A stretch of 64,000 bases of DNA, from NCBI GenBank assembly GCA_963556495.2, contig OY747703.1:34149296-34213295 (forward strand), read 5' to 3'. This DNA comes from Valencia hispanica. Lineage: Eukaryota > Chordata > Actinopteri > Cyprinodontiformes > Valenciidae. This document shows positions 59,020 through 64,000 of the stretch, in pieces (positions within the stretch are counted from its first letter, which is position 1; every line of letters starts with the position of its first letter). Made by a program: the position numbers and the translations under genes. The notes beneath the pieces are model-generated. The model worked only from the letters and a program-made list of their open reading frames with translations. It was not told the DNA's origin and did not search any database.

Positions 59020-59050
59020 CTTGGATATGAGAGTCTCTTGAAACCTTTTG
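59020..59050 (-). CDS. gstcd: candidate 31-nt GSTCD microexon
   Basis: A strong acceptor (CTTCTTTTTTACAG) is followed after only 31 nt by a good donor (CCAAG then GTATGC) on the minus strand. In phase 0 it encodes QKVSRDSHIQ and leaves one G, which with the AC that opens the 58201-58337 exon makes an Asp codon. The three downstream candidate exons therefore follow in one open frame. The signals are good, but a 31-nt exon can arise by chance and the protein segment is too short to recognise. Confidence 0.42.
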
Positions 59051-59241
59051 CTGTAAAAAAGAAGACAAATTATGTTAAAGTGCATAAATGAGAACAATGG
59101 ATTCACTAGACAAATAGAGAATTCTAAAAAAAATCAATAGCCATCTTTTTCAATTTTTACCTTTTCAGGCTCATAAACTGGGATGGTTATGTAATTGTTT
59201 ATCTTGGTGGGTTTGTGAAGTAGTCAATGGGTATTATTGCT

Positions 59242-60350
59242 AGGGATCTCCCGATCTGATCACGTGATTTTTAAATGATCGGGATCTGGTGAAAATGATC
59301 AGATATAACCTCATAAAACAAGCATGCAGTTTTAAATTCATCCTGAGACAGAGATTGCCAAACGGATTGACAGTGGCTTAGTTTTAATTTTAACTAGTTC
59401 CACTACATTAATATTCACTATTGCACCGTAACGTCACACAAGGGTCAAGAAGCGGGCCAGAAAAATCACCACAGACCCCTCACACCCTGGCCACAATCTG
59501 TTTAGGCTCCTCCCGTCAGGCCGGCGTTACAGAGCGTTGTACGCCAAAACCACCCGACACAAGAACAGTTTTTTCCCCCAGGCTGTCGCTCTGATGAACT
59601 CTGTGTATTCACAGAGTGTGAGTCCATTCATTTAACAATAAACTATAACTCTGCACTGCTGTACATACTCACTGTAAAATAACCCCGGTTTGGTGTATAT
59701 ATTATCCTTTATTATTTATTTGTATTTATTTCTTTATTTCACTTATTTAAGTTCTGTACTGGAGAGAAAAGTTGCCGGAGTCAAATTCCTTGTATGTTTC
59801 ATACTTGGCCATTAAAGCGGATTCTGATTCTGATTCAATTTAAGGTAGGAGGGGAATTGAGACAACACAATGGTGAGCTGCTAGCTAGTCGGCTAATGCA
59901 GGGCAAACGTGTCGCCTCACTAGAGCGAAAATGTCAGCAGTTGGGACATATTTTAAGCTGAACAACAAAGGGAGCGCATCAGCCACATGTAATGTGTGCA
60001 AATTGGGCATTTCATGTGGTGGAAAAGACTGAGCTGCATTCAACACTGCAAATCTGATACAGCACTCTGACAGAACAGGAAGCCCGCCGACACCAAAAGA
60101 TACATTAAAAAACAAGTAGAAATTGCTGAAGGACAGCGAAAAGGTCAAAAAGATCATAACCAAGACACCCGGACTGATCATACTGGATGACGAGCCGCTG
60201 TTTGTGGTTGCAAACGTCTGATTTCAAAGTCTCCCAGAGCAACTGAAGCCATGGTATGAGATGCCTTCTCATCACTACTTTACAGACACAGCTATGCCGG
60301 GGATTCACAACAAGCTACATGACTGCCTGCTAGTTCTTCTATCAAAGGTG
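59242..60350 (+). pseudogene. hAT transposon relic with BED-finger start, split by a LINE
   Basis: The left end GGGATCTCCCGATCTG...GATCGGGATC is the terminal style of fish hAT elements. After the LINE piece the plus strand encodes MSAVGTYFKLNNKGSASAT and CNVCKLGISCGGK, the start of a BED zinc finger (two of four metal ligands before a stop). Later DNA corresponds to a GMPSHHYFTDTAMPGIHNKL-like segment in shifted frames. A right terminal repeat was not found. The copy is dead. Confidence 0.6.
59440..59840 (+). mobile_element. LINE 3' end inserted in the hAT relic
   Basis: The plus strand reads KKRARKITTDPSHPGHNL, FRLLPSGRRYRALYAKTT and RHKNSFFPQAVALMN, the C-terminal region of a CR1/Rex1-group LINE. 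An AT-rich 3' UTR follows, ending in a (CTGATT)n-type tail (about 59818-59838). 5'-truncated. Confidence 0.75.
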
Positions 60351-60474
60351 TTGGATTTTGGGGTTACCACACTATACTGAAATGATAGCATATTAAAATG
60401 ATAGCATCCCTATACTCCCTCTGTAGTACAGTGAACTCATTGTCATCGTCAAGGAAGCAGTTAGAGATGATTTG

Positions 60475-60772
60475 AGCGTTGTGACCTGGTGGATTATCCT
60501 GCTAGAAGTAGCATTCAGAAGATTGGTACACTGTGGTCATAAAGGGATGAATATAGTTAGTGTCAATTGTAACCTCAGCTTCATGTTTTTAGCTAACAGG
60601 AAGGGTACGGCTCTTCTGTAGCACACTGGCTTTAGGGTTCACCATGTTGTGGTTTGTAGAAAGTACTTTTCCTATATTGGTTGTAACAAGTGTTCATTTG
60701 ATCTACTTTTGCCATCATACCAAACCAATCTGCTCATTCACCTCTGATGCAAACGAGGCATCTTCAGTCCCA
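60475..60772 (-). mobile_element. Fragment of a DNA transposon (probably Tc1-like)
   Basis: GACCTGGTGGATTATCCTGC, AGAAGTAGCATTCAGAAG, CACTGTGGTCATAAAGGG and TTGTAACCTCAGCTTCATG, then GTTCACCATGTTGTGG and TTGGTTGTAACAAGTG, are in the order of a common fish DNA-transposon consensus whose transposase is on the opposite strand. It ends where the THAP-type element begins. Confidence 0.5.
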
Positions 60773-61691
60773 CCTATAGACTGTATATTACTGGACGCAG
60801 CCTCAGTGACGTCACCCATAGGTTTCTGAAGAGCAAAAATGAAGCCAAATGGGCGGTTCCCACCGCCGCCATCTTGTCTGTGTCACGCGTTTCGTCACTC
60901 CCAGAAAATACAAAAATGGGCAAAGAGGTGGAGCTGAGAGTGCGCTGTGAGGGCGGGGGCGGATGATTGACACTCTGAGCCGATGTAGCCAGGAGCTAGT
61001 CCTGGAGCTAACTGAAGCTAACTGAAGCTAACGGAGGTTAGTGGGCGCCTTTAGCCTGAAAGCCGCAGTAGAGCAACTCTGCTAACCTCTTCCATCCAGG
61101 CTGTAAATACAATATTAAATCGGTAAGTTAACATTTAAATTGAAATAATTTATTCAAATGAAATGATCATTAACTTAATGCAAGTTTTGAATAATATTTT
61201 TAACTTAGTTATTAATAGTCTATGAGATCTATTTAGTCCATGCATGAGATACATGATCAAAATAAGTTAGTTAGGATAGTTCACATATTTACATTAATAT
61301 TTCTATTTACCCCAATTGTTAGTGATTGTACTACCATGTAGGATGTCCCAGTTAAAAAAAACTGTCCCCACAGCTATTGTAGATTAGCAACATCTAATAT
61401 GACTAATTTCGATCCTAGTCAATTCTGCAATGTATGAATTTTACTAATCATTTATTGAGGTCTGGGAAGGGATAAGTTGCACTTTTAGTAAGACACTTGT
61501 GTTTCTTTTTGTAGATTTTGTTTACCAGGTCACAATGGTTGCATGCCTGTCCTCCACAACAGCCAAACAAAGCAGAAAATGTAAGTACCCATCTCCATCA
61601 CTTCATGTACAATTTTAATAGTATTATACTTTCAACCGATAGGCCACACCTGTGCAACTACCATTCATTATGCTATTTTTTTTCTCCATAG

Positions 61692-61992
61692 CCATTTGGA
61701 TAATTGGAGACAGCTATGTCTGACATAGTTCTGAGAAAGCTGAAGAAACCATCGGAGGAAACCTCGGCCTCCCAGACGTCCGTATCTCCTGGTTTGGCTG
61801 AGGGGGCTGAGGTGGAAAGGAGGAAGAGCAGCTCTAGATGTCCTCATCATCAGCTGTGGTGGAGATGACATGGGGATGGTCAGCAGTGTCCAGTTGGTGA
61901 ACATGATGATGGAGGACCTCCACCAGCTTTACCTTCTCCACCCTCAGATGTCCATCATCTTTTCCTCCATCACCCAAAGGCGTTGATAGAGG
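61692..61992 (+). pseudogene. Decayed SGNH/GDSL-hydrolase-like ORF
   Basis: After an acceptor-like TTTTTCTCCATAG the plus strand reads AIWIIGDSYV, a stop, then EKAEETIGGNLGLPDVRISW, FG and further stops. In another frame it reads DVLIISCGGDDMGMVSSVQL, VNMMMEDLHQLYLLHP and QMSIIFSSITQRR. GDS is block I and GGDD (normally GGND) is block III of SGNH hydrolases. An upstream exon-like segment (HNGCMPVLHNSQTKQ region, about 61530-61580) ends at GTAAGT. Such ORFs ride in fish repeats; here it is broken by at least three stops and a frame change. Confidence 0.6.
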
Positions 61993-63115
61993 GCAGGTGT
62001 AAACCCAGCAAAAATAGAAAAGGCCAGGAAGTTTGTCAACAGTGTTATGGCTTCTTTTATTCCTAGTTTAAATGCTGCCATCTTTACGCATCCTCACATT
62101 AGACATGACAGTCCTTTTGAACAATTGATGTTAAAGCAAAAAGTATAAATATAGTCCTGATTGTTATGTCTAATGTGTTGTTGGTGTAGTTTTTTTATTT
62201 CAACAATTACATCTGTTGCCATAACACTGTTGACAACTCTGTCCCCCCCAACCCCATTTTACTGTACGTAAGTCCTTTTTGCTTTCTGGCCCCCCTTGTT
62301 TTTTATCTGTGTCCCTTTCTTTTATAGAATCTTGTGTTTAAAAAAATTAATGTTTTATTCTCTATAATGACAGAAAAATTTTTCAACAGTATATAGCAAA
62401 GGAAGAAATAAAACAAAGTAATTAATCAGCCAACTGCATTTTTGAATTTGATAAATTCCTTCAACATCTCAGTATTAAAATAAACCTTGGCGTCTGCAAT
62501 ATTACAAAGCCAAATCATACTTCTTATGTATCTACAAAACTATGATTTTTTTTCCTGAAATGGAAACAATATCTGTGTGAAAGAAAGACAGAAACTTCAT
62601 TGATTTGTTGTTTAATCAAAAACAAAAAGCGGACAGCACCTAAGGATATGAAAGAAGTGGCATTAAAGGTGATGCACATATAATGTTAAGTACTTCTCCT
62701 TATGATCTTCCTGTAGTTTTAGGCGATTGATATAATCTGTAAGAAAAAAAAACTATGTGTATTAAAAACTAAAAATTTCAACATTGCCCGTCTTAGTTGG
62801 AAACCAACTCACCACAACAAGACAAACGTGCTGTAAATAAATGAACACACAGACATAACACTTATGGGTGTATGTATAGAAGTACAACAATGAAGGTGAA
62901 TCCCATATGACAGCATATCAGAAATGGTTAATGCCTTAAATGACAACTCTTATTAATTTTTAAAAAGTAAAAAATCTCTGACAATAAAATATGAAATATA
63001 TCTGGAGTTAGTTGGGGAAAAAATTGTTTTTTTGTAAACAAATGGGCCTCTAAGATAAGGCTGCTTGGTCGACGGGTTGAAATGATCACATTTCTTACCT
63101 AGTTTACATGTTAAA

Positions 63116-63155
63116 ACCGTCAAAATAACGTGCTGGTACACACACATTATATATA

Positions 63156-63191
<36 letters not shown>

Positions 63192-63227
63192 TTGACCGCG
63201 AAGCGATCAATACGTTATTTTGATGGT
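63116..63227. repeat. TG microsatellite inside a 16-bp inverted repeat
   Basis: ACCGTCAAAATAACGT at 63116-63131 and ACGTTATTTTGATGGT at 63212-63227 are inverted copies with one mismatch. Between them lie (TG)n (about 63161-63190) and a tiny hairpin TTGACCGCGAAGCGATCAA (63192-63210) with a GAA loop closed by GC pairs. It may be a miniature DNA element whose middle expanded as a microsatellite. Confidence 0.65.
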
Positions 63228-63464
63228 GAAATGAGCACAACTTGATAATTTTGTCAAATAAAATCATGAAGCCCTGTTTGCCCATTGCTTTTACTAAAAA
63301 TATGTGAAATTTGAATAAATCAACATGTCTTAAATGCACAACATCTTAACCTGTTCAGTTTGAAGTTTCCCAGCGTGGTTAACTAGCTACTTTGCTAATT
63401 AAGGAGCTCAGCTGCAGGAGCTTAATCTACAAAATAATGTACAGAAATATTACTTTACTTACCG

Positions 63465-63528
63465 AAAAAAATGGAGCAGAGACATCTTGGACAGTCTGTT
63501 AATGCAATCAATACCACAGCAAGCCATC
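63465..63528 (-). pseudogene. THAP zinc-finger first exon
   Basis: The minus strand from 63528 reads MACCGIDCINRLSKM then SLLHFF and part of an Arg codon, followed by a strong GTAAGT donor. C-x4-C-x-N-R followed after a short gap by LLHFF fits the N-terminal third of THAP domains (C-x4-C-x-N-R ... FHxFP). The next THAP exon was not identified with confidence. A TTTTCTTACAG acceptor at about 62735 with an open segment (YINRLKLQEDHKEKY) may be a later exon. Confidence 0.45.
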
Positions 63529-64000
63529 TTTGTCCAATAAGTGCACGATTTATATCTAAACACTAATAAAGTTCAGAGAAAGGAAATGGCCAAAGTCTTA
63601 ACGTGAGTCCCAGGCTGAAGGCCTTCCCCGGACCAAGCAGGGGGGAAAGCTGTCTATGGCGGCAAGCTGCTAGCCACCGTTAGCCACCAGCCTTAGCGCT
63701 GACGGCTCATCCGAGACCTGTCAATCAAAAGGACACGCCCCTAATTATTCATAATTTCAAGATTAAATTATGTCTAAACGGATGAGTTAGAAAAAAATTC
63801 ACCCCCCTCAGAGTTGTCATGACGATAAACCTGACCTAATAAACCTAAAATGGTTTTTTGAACCAGGCTGTAAACAGGTTTATTTCTGCTGTGAAGTTGG
63901 CCTTTTTAACATGGGAGTCAATGGGAAATTGCCCCTTTCTGGAGCCAGCCCCCAGCGGATAAGGGGTGAACTGCAATTTTTGTTACTTCCGGGATGGCCT

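Larger units (their letters stand above)
60774..64000 (-). mobile_element. Probable THAP-type DNA transposon carrying a second, divergent ORF; runs off the right edge
   Basis: The left boundary (CTATAGACTGTATATTAC, GTGACGTCACCCATAGG, TTTCTGAAGAGC) and the right-hand text (GGAGCCAGCCCCCAGCGG, ACTGCAATTTTTGTTACTTC) are, to my knowledge, the two ends of one family dispersed in fish genomes. On the minus strand a THAP-like first exon lies at 63465-63528. On the plus strand an SGNH-like ORF lies at 61692-61990. Superfamily (P, Kolobok or other) cannot be settled because the target-site duplication on the right is outside the window. Confidence 0.5.

Noticed and set aside
62953..63339. 128-codon minus-strand ORF
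   Set aside because: Contains a run of His-Thr encoded by the TG microsatellite and has no family features.
1..64000. CRISPR arrays, bacterial genes, operons, prophage
   Set aside because: Composition, splice sites, mobile-element types and lack of long ORFs are those of a fish nuclear genome; no spaced direct repeats were seen.

Overview
This is a teleost fish nuclear genomic window. It is AT-rich, gene-poor and intron-dominated, with Tc1-like, hAT, TTAA-targeting and L2/CR1/Rex-type elements in the mixture usual for ray-finned fish. I see no prokaryotic genes, CRISPR array, rRNA or retrovirus. Only two host genes are recognisable, both on the minus strand and both incomplete, and none of their exons shows up well as a long open reading frame.

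Gene 1 is npnt (nephronectin), running leftwards from about 38.95 kb off the left edge. Coding exon 1 (38880-38950, signal peptide), exon 2 (21215-21315, the RWPRQ...GLCRYG...DCCWGW segment) and exon 3 (1584-1676, a six-cysteine EGF-like repeat) have canonical splice sites and join in frame to 88 codons plus one base. Introns of about 17.6 kb and 19.5 kb make up most of 1.7-38.9 kb and are filled with mobile-element remains. A CpG-rich stretch upstream of exon 1 is the probable promoter, with a 26-codon upstream ORF. A second compact CpG-rich island lies inside intron 1 at about 31.05-31.29 kb.

Gene 2 lies upstream of npnt on the same strand. Four exons (59020-59050, 58201-58337, 55489-55558, 52846-53018) join in one frame and end in a stop codon at 52846. 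The order and orientation match gstcd next to npnt in other vertebrates, so I call it the C-terminal end of gstcd. The last two exons are much better supported than the first two.

The rest is repeats. By region: 0.2-1.5 kb, a Tc1-like relic interrupted by an L2-type tail. 3.56-4.01 kb, a hAT-type MITE with an imperfect 8-bp target duplication. 5.4-6.4 kb, a roughly 1-kb palindrome with tRNA-like promoter boxes. 15.39-16.35 and 17.59-18.55 kb, two nearly identical TTAA-flanked elements in inverted orientation. 19.58-21.08 kb, a young Tc1 element with TA flanks and a transposase broken by one frameshift. 21.6-23.95 kb, 26.9-28.2 kb, 41.6-44.8 kb and 46.2-46.8 kb, L2-clade LINE copies. 31.8-32.1 kb, a 3' end of a LINE with a CCHC finger. 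36.6-37.95 and 40.3-41.1 kb, more Tc1 copies including an internally deleted one. 57.2-58.1 kb, a Tc1-like relic. 59.2-60.4 kb, a hAT relic with a LINE 3' end inside it. 60.8 kb to the right edge, a probable THAP-type DNA transposon that also carries a decayed SGNH-hydrolase-like ORF on the opposite strand.

I found no convincing new biological system. The most useful leads are the paired TTAA elements, which give the npnt primary transcript a long self-complementary segment; the intronic CpG island; the divergent THAP/SGNH element; and several compact hairpins.
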